Below, one piece after another: positions 1 through 8,332 of a stretch of DNA of 64,000 nucleotides. Source of the DNA: a virus; IMG/VR virus record IMGVR_UViG_3300024262_000015, positions 1 to 64,000 of that record. One strand, given 5' to 3'. The notes under the pieces were generated by a model, which saw only the letters and a program-made list of their open reading frames with translations, was not told where the DNA came from and made no database searches. Made by a program: the position numbers and the translations under genes. How positions within the stretch are numbered: position 1 is the first letter of the stretch; the number at the start of each line of letters is the position of its first letter.

Positions 1-1098
1 CTTTTGACCAACAGTAGGAGCGGCCGACCCTATCCAAGTAGAAACGTCAACAGGAAGAAGAGTTCCGGATCCATCTCCTTGGACTGTTAAAACTCCTCCA
101 ACTGGAGAGCCAGCCGTACCTGCACCGACAACCAAAGGCCTTCCGCTTGTGTCAGATAAAATTGAACGTGTTAATCCACCACCATCAACCGCTCCAATTT
201 GAACGGGTGCAGAAGTAGTAGCGTAACCATCTTCATCTGCTCCTACTACTTGTTGATTTCCATCGACATCAGTAAGGAATGTTCTTATTGAACCAGCTCC
301 ATCTACGCCGCCTACAAAAACGGGATTGTCAACAGGAGAAGATCCTACCGTGTTAAATCCAGCTACATTAAGGCAGCCATGTGAATCTACATTAACTGGA
401 CGAATAACAGGAGAGCCGCTTTGATCGGTACCACCCATTCTAACGGGAGCTTCTGTGGGGGCGGCACCTACAGCATCTGGGCCCCGAACATTCATAGCGC
501 TCTGGTCCGAAGAAACAACAACTGGTAAAGAGGCAGTCATTGTCTTTTGGCCAACAGTGGGAGCGGCAGAGCCAATCCATTGAGCTATATTGTTATCTAA
601 TAAGGTTCCTCCAGAAACCCCTTGGATGCTTAAAACTCCTCCATCTGGGGTTCCTGCTATTCCGGCTCCCACAGCAATTTGTCTACGGGAACTATCTACA
701 GCCGGATCAGTAACTTTCCATTTATTAACGAGAGAAACATAAACTCCAGTAAATGAAGGAGTGGTTCCGCCCATTGTCCACGAAACACGCACACTAGAAC
801 TAGCATCCATTCGTAGGATAACAGTTTCATTCCCAGCCGCAGATATTACTGTAGAGGACTGAATAGCTCCTATTAAAGTTTCGCCATCACCTAAATCTAT
901 TTGTTGAAGGTCAAATTGGATAGTAGGACTGCCGCCTGTAGGGGTGCCAACTATGTTAATGGCAAGAACTGCATTAGGTGATCCAATATTTTCATAATCT
1001 GTATATCCATCAACCGTAAGAGTGGCGTTGGACTGTACGGTCCTCACATCTGTATCCGGATTAGAATATGGATTACCTACAATGACAACTTCAGACAT
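1..1098 (-). CDS. Repeat-rich virion/tail protein, C-terminus cut by window edge
   Basis: The minus-strand frame is open from an ATG at 1098-1096 to base 1 (366 residues, no stop). An AGGA about 5 bases before the ATG supports the start. The protein is rich in Gly, Val, Thr, Ser and Asp and looks beta-structured. A 43-residue block (VGAG...GGVL..QG...GTLL...WIGSAAPTVGQK) occurs twice, at 544-672 and 1-129, exactly 543 bases apart, with 29 of 43 residues identical by eye. Shorter units of the type P-V-x-(I/V)-G-x-V-D-G-x-G lie between. The phrase VGQKTM.ASLPVV.SSDQSA is familiar from many phage structural proteins, so a tail-fibre, baseplate or head-decoration role is likely. The exact role is unknown. 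It is transcribed away from all main modules here. Confidence 0.75.
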   Translation of the reverse strand, partial: MSEVVIVGNPYSNPDTDVRTVQSNATLTVDGYTDYENIGSPNAVLAINIVGTPTGGSPTIQFDLQQIDLGDGETLIGAIQSSTVISAAGNETVILRMDASSSVRVSWTMGGTTPSFTGVYVSLVNKWKVTDPAVDSSRRQIAVGAGIAGTPDGGVLSIQGVSGGTLLDNNIAQWIGSAAPTVGQKTMTASLPVVVSSDQSAMNVRGPDAVGAAPTEAPVRMGGTDQSGSPVIRPVNVDSHGCLNVAGFNTVGSSPVDNPVFVGGVDGAGSIRTFLTDVDGNQQVVGADEDGYATTSAPVQIGAVDGGGLTRSILSDTSGRPLVVGAGTAGSPVGGVLTVQGDGSGTLLPVDVSTWIGSAAPTVGQK

Positions 1099-1131
1099 TA
1101 GTTCCTAGCTTAAACACAAAATATTAGAAGG

Positions 1132-1160
1132 TTAACGCCCCTAAACCAAACTATTATAAT
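1132..1160 (+). promoter_or_regulatory. Sigma70-like promoter in the divergent intergenic region
   Basis: A TTAACG (1132-1137, 4 of 6 to TTGACA) is followed by a 17-base spacer and a perfect TATAAT (1155-1160). The gene at 1225 starts about 60 bases downstream. The -10 lies in the palindrome ATTATAAT (1153-1160), so the same bases also read TATAAT towards the minus-strand gene, but no good -35 is visible on that side. Confidence 0.5.
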
Positions 1161-1224
1161 AATGGTAAAAAAGTCATCGAAAGAAAAAATAGCTATAGTC
1201 TTTTTAATGTGATAGAATAATAGG

Positions 1225-2067
1225 ATGAGTAAATGGCGCCCCTCACCAGATTCAGGACTATATGTCATCCCCGATATCCATGGGGAATGGGGTCTTTTAC
1301 AAAATGTTCTTAAAAGGATTCTTCCCCTAAGAAAGAATAAGCAAATAGAAGACAGGGTAGTTCTTCTAGGAAATTTTATAGGGCGAAGTAATAAATCATT
1401 AACTTTACTAAAAGAACTAATTAAAATAAAAGAAAAATATCCTGATAGATTTACATTTGTACTAGGAGAAAATGAATGGAGGTTTAGAGAAGTGTTACTT
1501 AATCCGTCAGCCAAAACCTATATAGAATGGATAGAAAAGGGAGGAGGGCTATCAATGCTTTCTTCTTATATTGAAGAAAATGAAATCTCTGTATCCCATC
1601 CAATGGAAATTGACCATTACCGGTTACAATCCTTAGTTCCAGAAGAGCACAAAAGATTTATTTTTTCTTTGGTTCCCTTTGCTGAAATAGATAATTATAT
1701 ATTCGTTCACAAAGGCTGCGACCCTCTTTCTCCCTTACAAGATCAAAACGTTTCCTCTTTAGTTTTGGATCAGGGTCTTTGGGAATTGGCCTATGAAACA
1801 ACCGAAACCTTTACTCAAAAAACAGTGGTCATGGGAGGACATAAGGTTGGCCCTTGGATTTCGCCTAGCGTTATTATGTTAGATGGTTCTTCTCAAAATA
1901 GATTGCCAGTTATGGAGCTTAATTCTTTTTCTGTTTATGAAGCCAGAAAAGGACAAAATAGAATGGTGAAATTAGATGCTAGAGTTCCTAAAGGTAGTGG
2001 TTACAAATTAATTAGCGGATTTAATAAACGATTTGGAAAGAATAAAGATAAGATTTTAGATATTTAA
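1225..2067 (+). CDS. Calcineurin-like metallophosphoesterase with altered metal-binding motifs
   Basis: The 280-residue protein follows the PPP/PrpA-type layout. It has PDIHG at residues 16-20, a GDxxDRG-like site at 49-55, a GNHE-like site at 81-84, then FVHKG and GGHK near the later metal-binding histidines. Key residues are changed. GDxVDRG reads GNFIGRS (the bridging Asp is Asn50 and the second Asp is Gly), and GNHE reads GENE. D17, H19 and the late His residues remain. Family enzymes remove phosphate from Ser/Thr/Tyr or cleave small phosphodiesters. This copy may be inactive, use altered metal binding, or act as a binding protein. It is the first gene of the plus-strand region, behind the promoter at 1132-1160, and its end overlaps the convergent gene by 4 bases. 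Confidence 0.7.
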   Translation: MSKWRPSPDSGLYVIPDIHGEWGLLQNVLKRILPLRKNKQIEDRVVLLGNFIGRSNKSLTLLKELIKIKEKYPDRFTFVLGENEWRFREVLLNPSAKTYIEWIEKGGGLSMLSSYIEENEISVSHPMEIDHYRLQSLVPEEHKRFIFSLVPFAEIDNYIFVHKGCDPLSPLQDQNVSSLVLDQGLWELAYETTETFTQKTVVMGGHKVGPWISPSVIMLDGSSQNRLPVMELNSFSVYEARKGQNRMVKLDARVPKGSGYKLISGFNKRFGKNKDKILDI

Positions 2068-2465
2068 TCTAGTTTAGAAAACTGTTCTGCTATTTGATTA
2101 GATAGAGGAACAAAATTATCTGCCAATTCTTCATAAAGAACCCATTCTTTATTTAGTAATATAAAGCATTTTTTGTAACAACTTTGTCCGATCATTGAAT
2201 AAACTGTTTTATGTTGTTGAGCCGCTTCAGGAAAAACAGATGAAAGAAAAAAAATCCAGTCACCCAATTTTTGATACCCTGCAAAATTCATTTGTGCTTG
2301 GGCTTGGATAAACCGCAAAGTTACGCTATCCTTAGAGTAGTCGTCTTGAGCATGGATATATTGAGATAAAACACCTTCAATATATGGTCCTAGCTCTCTA
2401 GTTTCAGTTTTAATTTGAGACGTTAATTGGCGGAATAGGTCCTTAAGTTTAGTCGAGCACAACAC
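2064..2465 (-). CDS. Hypothetical protein on the minus strand (133 aa)
   Basis: This is the only complete minus-strand gene of the window, convergent with and overlapping the phosphoesterase stop by 4 bases. The start is either GTG at 2465 or TTG at 2462; no clear Shine-Dalgarno sequence is seen, so it is uncertain. The protein is mostly helical. Its central part (a YQKLGDWIFFLSSVFPE-like stretch followed by YSMIGQSCY) recalls, from memory, a family of small uncharacterised bacterial helical proteins with an LGD...SGFFPE...YY..MG.SAY pattern. That resemblance is unverified. No function is proposed. Coding status is inferred from length and protein-like composition. Confidence 0.5.
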   Translation of the reverse strand: MLCSTKLKDLFRQLTSQIKTETRELGPYIEGVLSQYIHAQDDYSKDSVTLRFIQAQAQMNFAGYQKLGDWIFFLSSVFPEAAQQHKTVYSMIGQSCYKKCFILLNKEWVLYEELADNFVPLSNQIAEQFSKLD

Positions 2466-2503
2466 AGATTAATACGGTTCTAGCGGTATTGATTCATTTT
2501 ACT

Positions 2504-2704
2504 ATGAAGACCTTTGCAATCAATATCCTTAATGAGGTGGCCGAAGAATGTGAGAAAAAGCTAATTAAATCCAGTACACAAGACAGGGCTATTTTCTTAA
2601 ATAAGGTATCTCAAGAGTTAACAGAAATTGTAGAAGGACTATCAAAAAATGGGAGTAAGTTTAGTAATAGTAGAATCCCCGGCCAAAGCAAAGACAATAA
2701 ATAA
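2504..2704 (+). CDS. Small hypothetical protein (66 aa) overlapping topA
   Basis: A 66-residue frame from ATG 2504 (MKTFAINILN...) ends 56 bases inside topA. It has one predicted helical region rich in Glu and Lys, and a basic tail that is simply the shifted reading of the topA start. An upstream in-frame TTG at 2489 is less likely. Position directly before topA on the same strand suggests translational coupling. Function is unknown, and the long overlap leaves some doubt that it is real. Confidence 0.45.
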   Translation: MKTFAINILNEVAEECEKKLIKSSTQDRAIFLNKVSQELTEIVEGLSKNGSKFSNSRIPGQSKDNK

Positions 2705-4796
2705 TTACTTAGGAAAAGATTTTGTTGTTCGTCCTACCTTTGGGCACCTAGTAGATTTAGAAAAATCTGGTCCTCTTAATATTGGGGTAAATATATTAAA
2801 AGGATTTAAGCCTAAGTACAAAGTTATTCCAGATAAAGAAGATAAGCTAAGAACGATTCTGTCTTGGGTAAAAAAAGTTGATGCCATCTATCTAGCTACA
2901 GATCCAGATAGAGAAGGAGAGGCAATAGCTTTTCATGTTTACGATAAGATTAAGAAACAAACTTCTGTACCAATTAAAAGATTAGAGTTTAAAGAAATAA
3001 CCAAATCTGGAATCCAAGAGGCTTTTAAAAATGTGAGAGATTTAGATGCTAATCTTTATGACGCACAGCAAGCTCGTAGAATAATTGATAGGCTTGTGGG
3101 TTTCATGACCTATCCTTTTCTTAAGAATGAGCTAGGGAAAAAGTTTTCAGCAGGAAGAGTTCAGTCCGTTGCTCTCAAGCTTGTTGTAGAAAGAGAACGA
3201 GAAATTGAAGACTTCGATTTAAAAACTTTTTATAGGATAGCAGTTGAGCTTAAAAAGAATAAAGACAAGATCATTGCAAAGATAGATAAGAAGCTTGATG
3301 AAGATGAAAGCAAATCTCTTGAAAAGGAACTCAAGACATCTACATTTAAAGTTAGTCAGATAAAAAAGAGTACAAAAAAAATCCCTCCATCTCCACCTTT
3401 AACAACTCCCAAACTTCAACAAATGAGTTCTGGCAGGTTTAAAATGAGCGTGGAAAAAACTATGAAAGTAGCCCAGACATTGTATGAAAGAGGGCTGATT
3501 ACTTATATGAGAACTGACTCTGTTAGTTCTTCTCCAGAAGCTATTACTAATGCTAGAGATTGGTTGGGTAAAAATAATTTCCTTTATCCAACTAAACCAA
3601 ATACTTATAAGAATAAAAACTCTTTAGCTCAAGAAGGCCATGAAGCTATCCGCCCAACTTTTATGGGTTGTACTTCAGAGTCTATGCAGGGCACTCCGGA
3701 TGAAAAAAAGATTTATGGTCTCATCTGGGAAAGCTTTATAACCAGCCAAATGAACCCGGCTATTTTTGATTTAGTCAATGCCCAAATTACAGCGTCTTCT
3801 GGAACCATACTAATGGCTTCAGGAAAGACCTTAAGAGATCCGGGATGGCTTAAGCTAGGAAAACAGGATGCAAAAGATAAATCCGTAACTCTTCCTCCTC
3901 TTTCTAAGAATGATATCTTAGATTTAGTCAAAGTAAATAGAGAACAAAAAACTACCCTGCCTCCTGCTAGATATAATGAGGGATCTTTAGTTAAGGTTCT
4001 AGAAGAAAAAGGAGTTGGAAGGCCGTCTACTTACGGAGCCATTATGACAAAGCTTAGTAAGTATTCAGATAAGAAGAGGAACGTTTTATCTCCCAAAGAA
4101 GATTCCTATAAATTAATTGATCTTTTAGAAGAGCACTTTTCTTTTATGGAAACTGCCTATACTAAAAAGATGGAGGAGCAGCTAGATAAAGTAGCTGCAG
4201 GAAAGCTAACTTACTTAAATATGATGTCCACATTTTTTGAAGGATTTAGAAAAGAATTAAGACACGCTTATTATACTAAGTATCCTTATGGAGGAAGAGA
4301 CTGTGAACATTGTGGTCTTCCAATGATTTTGCGTCATGGCAGTTATGGCTTTTATGTTTCATGTTCTGGCTTTCCAAGTTGTCAAAACATGGTCAGCGCA
4401 AAGCTAGAGGGCGAAAAAATAATTGAAGTAAATGAGCATGATATAATTGAAGGTATAGCCTGTCCCCTCTGTGAATCAGCTATGGTCCGCAAAGATGGAT
4501 TATGGGGTCCGTTTTATTGCTGTAAAAAATATCCGAGGTGTTATGGAAAAAGAAAAATGCCCTCTGGAATCAAATGCTCTAAATGTCGAGAACATGATTT
4601 ATACTTTACCTTATATGATGGAAACCCTAAGCTTCTATGTTTGGGCTTCCCTAAATGCTCTCACATAGAAGATTTGCCAGATGAGTTTAAGATTAATTGG
4701 GTAAATCCTGCCGTTTGGGGAGTAGCTGAAAAGAATAAGGTAGTAGAAAAATTTATGTTCAAACCTAAATTGGGCAAAGCTTCAAAAGTCAGCTAA
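2649..4796 (+). CDS. topA: DNA topoisomerase I (type IA)
   Basis: The enzyme relaxes negatively supercoiled DNA by transient cleavage of one strand. The 715-residue protein has the full bacterial TopA layout. The Toprim domain begins with VIVESPAKAKTI at the N-terminus and carries DPDREGE (85-91). The active-site tyrosine is Tyr286 in GLITYMRTDS. Downstream, the GRPSTYG motif is present. Three C-terminal four-cysteine zinc modules follow (CEHCG...CSGFPSC, CPLCE...CKKYPRC, CSKC...CLGFPKC). Length is close to the shorter bacterial enzymes. Start is ATG 2649. A complete TopA with zinc tail is unusual in a phage, where type II enzymes are more common. It probably manages supercoiling during DnaE-type replication. 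Confidence 0.95.
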   Translation: MGVSLVIVESPAKAKTINNYLGKDFVVRPTFGHLVDLEKSGPLNIGVNILKGFKPKYKVIPDKEDKLRTILSWVKKVDAIYLATDPDREGEAIAFHVYDKIKKQTSVPIKRLEFKEITKSGIQEAFKNVRDLDANLYDAQQARRIIDRLVGFMTYPFLKNELGKKFSAGRVQSVALKLVVEREREIEDFDLKTFYRIAVELKKNKDKIIAKIDKKLDEDESKSLEKELKTSTFKVSQIKKSTKKIPPSPPLTTPKLQQMSSGRFKMSVEKTMKVAQTLYERGLITYMRTDSVSSSPEAITNARDWLGKNNFLYPTKPNTYKNKNSLAQEGHEAIRPTFMGCTSESMQGTPDEKKIYGLIWESFITSQMNPAIFDLVNAQITASSGTILMASGKTLRDPGWLKLGKQDAKDKSVTLPPLSKNDILDLVKVNREQKTTLPPARYNEGSLVKVLEEKGVGRPSTYGAIMTKLSKYSDKKRNVLSPKEDSYKLIDLLEEHFSFMETAYTKKMEEQLDKVAAGKLTYLNMMSTFFEGFRKELRHAYYTKYPYGGRDCEHCGLPMILRHGSYGFYVSCSGFPSCQNMVSAKLEGEKIIEVNEHDIIEGIACPLCESAMVRKDGLWGPFYCCKKYPRCYGKRKMPSGIKCSKCREHDLYFTLYDGNPKLLCLGFPKCSHIEDLPDEFKINWVNPAVWGVAEKNKVVEKFMFKPKLGKASKVS

Positions 4797-4831
4797 GATG
4801 GGGATATATTAATCTCTATGGAGGCCCTATT

Positions 4832-5194
4832 TTGGTAAGTAGTATTATGAGTTACAAGGAAAAGCTTCGCGAATATGACCTAAAGCCTGCTGTAGTTAGG
4901 CCATTAGAAGTAGTTGTGGAAGGGAATAATTTTGAAGATGCTTTTAGAAAATTTAAAGCTATGTTTCAAAACGAAAAAGTAATCAGTGAAATTAAAAAAC
5001 GCGAGTTTTACGAAAAGCCCTCTGAGAAGAAACGGCGCAAAACCCGAGAGGCCATGGAGCGCAAATGGTTTTTAGAATTGCGTGATAAAATGATTAAGAA
5101 TGGCGAGTGGGAAAAGCGTATGAAAAAGAAAGACCAGCGCCGAAAAGAAAAGGTAGCTAAACGTCAGAACTCAAAGGATGATTATGGATTCTAA
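4832..5194 (+). CDS. rpsU: Ribosomal protein bS21 homologue with extended ends
   Basis: bS21 sits on the small ribosomal subunit near the anti-Shine-Dalgarno end of 16S rRNA and helps select mRNA starts. The core here matches the family: V.GNNFEDAFRKFK, then EIKKREFYEKPSEKKRRK and a basic helix. Bacterial bS21 is about 70 residues; this one is 120, with about 20 extra residues at the N-terminus and a Lys/Arg-rich C-terminal tail. The start is taken as TTG 4832 because GGAGG (4820-4824) lies 7 bases upstream; ATG 4847 is the alternative. Phage bS21 genes are known from some large phages and are thought to bias host ribosomes to phage mRNA. That role is inferred here. Confidence 0.88.
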   Translation: MVSSIMSYKEKLREYDLKPAVVRPLEVVVEGNNFEDAFRKFKAMFQNEKVISEIKKREFYEKPSEKKRRKTREAMERKWFLELRDKMIKNGEWEKRMKKKDQRRKEKVAKRQNSKDDYGF

Positions 5195-5861
5195 AAATAG
5201 AGGCGTTATTCCCAGTTACTATCCCAGTGGTGGAATAGAGCCCGAATATCAGCGCCTTAATGTAACACCTGCCAGAAGCATTCCTTTTAAAGGCCCCGCG
5301 CAGCAAGAAGAGATAACGCGTCGAGGTGGTGGCATTAGGGTTAATCGCCAGCCCTCCCCTCAAAAGTTCGTCCAAGCCAATGAAGAATACCAACAGCCAT
5401 CTCAAAATCGGCCGGTTGAGCCAATTCATGAATTCCATTCTGTTGGAGGAGAGGATCAGCGTGCAATTCCTATGCAACGACCTCCAGAATGGGCAGCAGA
5501 AGAGCGGCCATCATTAAGTGATGATGATTTAAAACAAATGTTAAATGATGAACAACAACCAAGATACCGAGAGGCTCCACCACCCGCCCAACCTCTCCAC
5601 ATTGGTAATGAAAATGAGATGTGGAAAGACAAGAAGGTTGGGAACAGATTAGACCAATCATCGGGTGCTGAGCTTCTTCTTAATTTAGAGCCAGGAGAAC
5701 ATTGTTTATTGGTCAAATCATCACCATTTGAACGTTCTCAAAATCTACAGTGGCTTTTAGAAGAGGGCCAAAGATTGTTGCTTAGCGGCCAATGCCAACT
5801 AGATGATCTTTCTATTTATACCAAAGTAGCTTTGGATTTTGGTTTGGTAATTAAGACATGA
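5184..5861 (+). CDS. Hypothetical Pro/Gln-rich protein (225 aa)
   Basis: The first two thirds are low in order and rich in Pro, Gln, Arg and Glu. The last 70 residues look folded (AELLLNLEPGEHCLLVKSSP followed by a helical part). ATG 5184 has AAAGG 5 bases upstream and is preferred to ATG 5178. The gene overlaps the bS21 end by 11 bases and the next gene by ATGA, so the three are probably one transcript. The function is not recognised. Confidence 0.7.
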   Translation: MDSKNRGVIPSYYPSGGIEPEYQRLNVTPARSIPFKGPAQQEEITRRGGGIRVNRQPSPQKFVQANEEYQQPSQNRPVEPIHEFHSVGGEDQRAIPMQRPPEWAAEERPSLSDDDLKQMLNDEQQPRYREAPPPAQPLHIGNENEMWKDKKVGNRLDQSSGAELLLNLEPGEHCLLVKSSPFERSQNLQWLLEEGQRLLLSGQCQLDDLSIYTKVALDFGLVIKT

Positions 5862-6148
5862 AAAGTTTAGGAAGCTTTTGCTTAAGTCAAATTATCCCTG
5901 CCAATGGAGTTGTGGCAGTCTTTGATATTTCTGAAGAAGAAGTAGAGACTCTGCCAGTTATTTGTTGGGGATTAATCATGAATCAAGACGGGTCAAAAAT
6001 CATGGGCATGGTTTTAGGGGAAGATAAAAAAAAGCTCATATCCGTTGAAGAAAGAGGAAAGTTTTTAAACTATGAACTTATGGAGTGGGGCTTAGACTTT
6101 GGTGAAGAGGGAGACGATATTGATGAAGAAGAGGGTTCTTTAAATTGA
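5858..6148 (+). CDS. Hypothetical acidic protein (96 aa)
   Basis: A small acidic protein that starts at an ATGA overlap with the gene before it and ends in a run of Asp/Glu. The N-terminal half looks like a small beta domain (SQIIPANGVVAVFDI). No motif is recognised. Tight spacing on both sides supports translational coupling in one operon. Confidence 0.65.
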   Translation: MKSLGSFCLSQIIPANGVVAVFDISEEEVETLPVICWGLIMNQDGSKIMGMVLGEDKKKLISVEERGKFLNYELMEWGLDFGEEGDDIDEEEGSLN

Positions 6149-6807
6149 AAACTCGTAGTTTAGAAGAAGTTGTTATTTCATTAGAAGGAAAAGTAAGTAA
6201 AACGCTTGCCCTATATTCTAATATGGATAATAATATTAAAGTTCTTTTAAACCAAATTAATCAAATTAATCAAACGCTTCAAGAGCCATTAACTGAAATG
6301 GAGGCTCAACAGTTTACTCAATCCCGCCCTCAAATGCCTGCCGAAAAGATCGCTCAACGTATAGAAGCTTTACCTCCAGAAGATTTTAAGAACCCTAATG
6401 CTATGGAAGGCTTTAAAGTTGGTTTTGAGCCCACTGACTTTGATGATGAGGGCAACCCCATTCTTCAGGAAGTAGCAGTACCCAAAGGCAATAGAAGGGG
6501 GGAAAGAAAGCTTGAAGGAGGGGCGCCACGAGTTGCCGTTTCTCAAAGAATAGTTTTCCCTAATGGCGACCCTCTTTTCTTAGGGGCGGTCTCTATAAAG
6601 GATTCTTCGGGAACAATATTAAGACAAACCCGTACCAATTCTCAAGGACGATGGGTAGCAGGATTAAGCCCCGGAGAATATTCAATTCAGATATCTAAAA
6701 GGGGTGGGGAAGACGGATCTCCAGAAGTAGAGCTAAAATATTCAATTAACGTTCCTGTCTCCAAAAAACCTGTAGAGTTTCCTTCTCCTCAATTGGAGGA
6801 GGGATGA
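6145..6807 (+). CDS. Coiled-coil protein with carboxypeptidase-regulatory/Ig-like domain
   Basis: The start is TTG 6145 with GAGGG 9 bases upstream, overlapping the preceding stop. Residues about 10-50 form a likely coiled coil (repeated NQINQ). Residues about 140-205 resemble a carboxypeptidase-regulatory-like or Ig-like beta sandwich (VSIKDSSGTIL...TNSQGRWVAGLSPGEYSI). Such domains are frequent in phage surface proteins and mediate weak binding. A virion role is possible, but the gene sits in the early/replication half. The function is unknown. Confidence 0.65.
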   Translation: MKTRSLEEVVISLEGKVSKTLALYSNMDNNIKVLLNQINQINQTLQEPLTEMEAQQFTQSRPQMPAEKIAQRIEALPPEDFKNPNAMEGFKVGFEPTDFDDEGNPILQEVAVPKGNRRGERKLEGGAPRVAVSQRIVFPNGDPLFLGAVSIKDSSGTILRQTRTNSQGRWVAGLSPGEYSIQISKRGGEDGSPEVELKYSINVPVSKKPVEFPSPQLEEG

Positions 6808-7166
6808 CACTTGTACTTGCATCTTATTTCGAGCCAGAAAATCATGGACCCGGAAGAAAGATAGGCGTTTCGATTAATAAGCCTGAAGAAGGATCGTGTG
6901 AATTTCGCTTCGACCCATTTGTTCCTAATGCAGATGTGTTTTGGGAATATCACAAAACAAAACAGACAGATCCTTTAGCTGGCAAAAAATTTTCTGATGC
7001 TTATAAAAAACAATTAGACGAATTTCTTGAGGTAGCTTCAAAAGAAGATCTGCCTTTTGAAGATGGCGATACTCTTTTGTCTTATGAACGTAAGGGACAT
7101 CTATCTTATAGAACCATTCTAGCCATCTATTTAGAAAAATTAGGCTATGAAGTAGAACAAAGATAG
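6804..7166 (+). CDS. Hypothetical protein (120 aa)
   Basis: It overlaps the previous gene by ATGA, with GGAGGAGGG just before the start. The protein is a single globular-looking alpha/beta domain. It begins LVLASYFEPENHGPGRKIGVSI, a pattern faintly like small uncharacterised DUF488-type proteins, but the similarity is too weak to name. No catalytic motif is seen. Confidence 0.65.
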   Translation: MTLVLASYFEPENHGPGRKIGVSINKPEEGSCEFRFDPFVPNADVFWEYHKTKQTDPLAGKKFSDAYKKQLDEFLEVASKEDLPFEDGDTLLSYERKGHLSYRTILAIYLEKLGYEVEQR

Positions 7167-7188
7167 CTATAAAACCTAATTTGTTTCT

Positions 7189-7560
7189 ATGGAAGATACA
7201 CGATTTGAAGACCCAAAATTTCTTAAATGGGCTTTTGCTGTTAAGAAACGAGATGGGTTTGTTTGCAAAATTTGTGGATTAAAAAACGTTGAATTAAACT
7301 CCCACCATTTAAATGCATGGGATACGTACGAGAGCCAACGTTATGATGTAAAAAATGGCATTTGCATTTGTGTTTATCACCACCAGCACTTTCATGATGC
7401 GTATGGGTATGGCGGAAATACAGAAGAACAGTTTGGTGAATATTATGATACCTGCAAGCTAATCCATAAGAGCGCGGCATTGCACTTTATATCAGATGAG
7501 CTAACCTCTGAGTTGGAGGTGCTCGATGGATATACCGAAGATTCAATTTCTGTGGCGTGA
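7189..7560 (+). CDS. HNH endonuclease
   Basis: A free-standing HNH nuclease of 123 residues. After VKKRDGFVCKICG (first zinc CxxC) comes LNSHHLNAW, the HH active-site strand, then NGICICVYHHQHFHD with the structural Cys and the final His residues of the beta-beta-alpha-metal fold. Such phage genes often act as homing endonucleases that cut related phages; a packaging role is a less likely alternative here. It overlaps the dUTPase by 35 bases, so it is fully integrated in the operon and not an obvious recent insert. Confidence 0.85.
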   Translation: MEDTRFEDPKFLKWAFAVKKRDGFVCKICGLKNVELNSHHLNAWDTYESQRYDVKNGICICVYHHQHFHDAYGYGGNTEEQFGEYYDTCKLIHKSAALHFISDELTSELEVLDGYTEDSISVA

Positions 7561-7999
7561 AGATTTAGACTCCAGTTTTTTACCAACCAAAAGCGAACCA
7601 CAAGCTGCTGGATGGGATGTAAAAGCCGCAGAAGGAGTTTGGTTAAAAGAATATGATACTCAATTAATAGATATAGGAATCCGCTCTATCTTACCAGAAG
7701 GATGGTATTTAGAGCTACGACCCCGCTCTAGTACATTTTATAAGAAACATATTAATTGTTTATATGGAATCATTGACTCCTCTTATCGACAGTCTATTAA
7801 GCTTGCTTGCCAATACATTCCTCCATCAGCTTTTTCTCGCAGCACTTATGTGGAAAGAGGAGAACGTATTGCTCAGCTAATTCCAAGAAGAATAGAAAGC
7901 TTTGAGATTTCTGCAATAAGCAGTGAGGCATTTGATTCTTACTGTGAAAACGAAGAAAATGAGCGCAAAGGCGGCTTTGGCAGTTCGGGAGATCGGTGA
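7526..7999 (+). CDS. dut: dUTP diphosphatase (trimeric dUTPase)
   Basis: It hydrolyses dUTP to dUMP and pyrophosphate, which keeps uracil out of phage DNA and feeds dTMP synthesis. All five family motifs are present in order: AAGWDV (27-32), RPRSS (65-69), GIIDSSYR (81-88, normally GxIDxxYRG), GERIAQLI (112-119) and RKGGFGSSG (147-155). The length of 157 is typical. ATG 7526 has GGAGG (7514-7518) 7 bases upstream, which fixes the start inside the HNH gene. The TGA stop overlaps the next GTG start. Confidence 0.95.
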   Translation: MDIPKIQFLWREDLDSSFLPTKSEPQAAGWDVKAAEGVWLKEYDTQLIDIGIRSILPEGWYLELRPRSSTFYKKHINCLYGIIDSSYRQSIKLACQYIPPSAFSRSTYVERGERIAQLIPRRIESFEISAISSEAFDSYCENEENERKGGFGSSGDR

Positions 8000-8319
8000 T
8001 AAACTTGGGCATGGGCTGGGGAATGGATCTCTTAACTCGTAAGCAATTCTTTGATAACCGTCATGTTTTTGAGGATGAAGACATTGATCTCCTTAAAGAA
8101 CGTTGGCCAGAAATTTCTTTTAATAATATTCCTTTAGCTTGGGTTTTCCAGCTAGATGAGTTTCTTTGTAAAACCAAATATTCTTCATCCATAACTGAAA
8201 TAAGACAAGAGTTTGGGGAGGTTATTGTTCTTGGTGAACTCAATACTAAATTAAAAACGCGCATCCACGAATTAGAGGCCCAGACTTATTTAGTAGATTG
8301 GGATTTACATATGCAATAA
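7996..8319 (+). CDS. Hypothetical protein (107 aa)
   Basis: It starts at GTG 7996 inside the dUTPase stop, with GGGAG 4 bases upstream; in-frame ATG codons at 8011 and 8023 are alternatives. The product is a small alpha-rich protein with no recognised motif. Coupling to dut suggests the same transcript, but no function follows from this. Confidence 0.6.
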   Translation: MINLGMGWGMDLLTRKQFFDNRHVFEDEDIDLLKERWPEISFNNIPLAWVFQLDEFLCKTKYSSSITEIRQEFGEVIVLGELNTKLKTRIHELEAQTYLVDWDLHMQ

Positions 8320-8332
8320 TTAACATAAAGAT

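Noticed and set aside
1110-1514. Open minus-strand frame of 134 codons across the divergent region
   Set aside because: It lies antisense over the promoter and the start of the phosphoesterase, and its translation is low-complexity and hydrophobic with no start signal.
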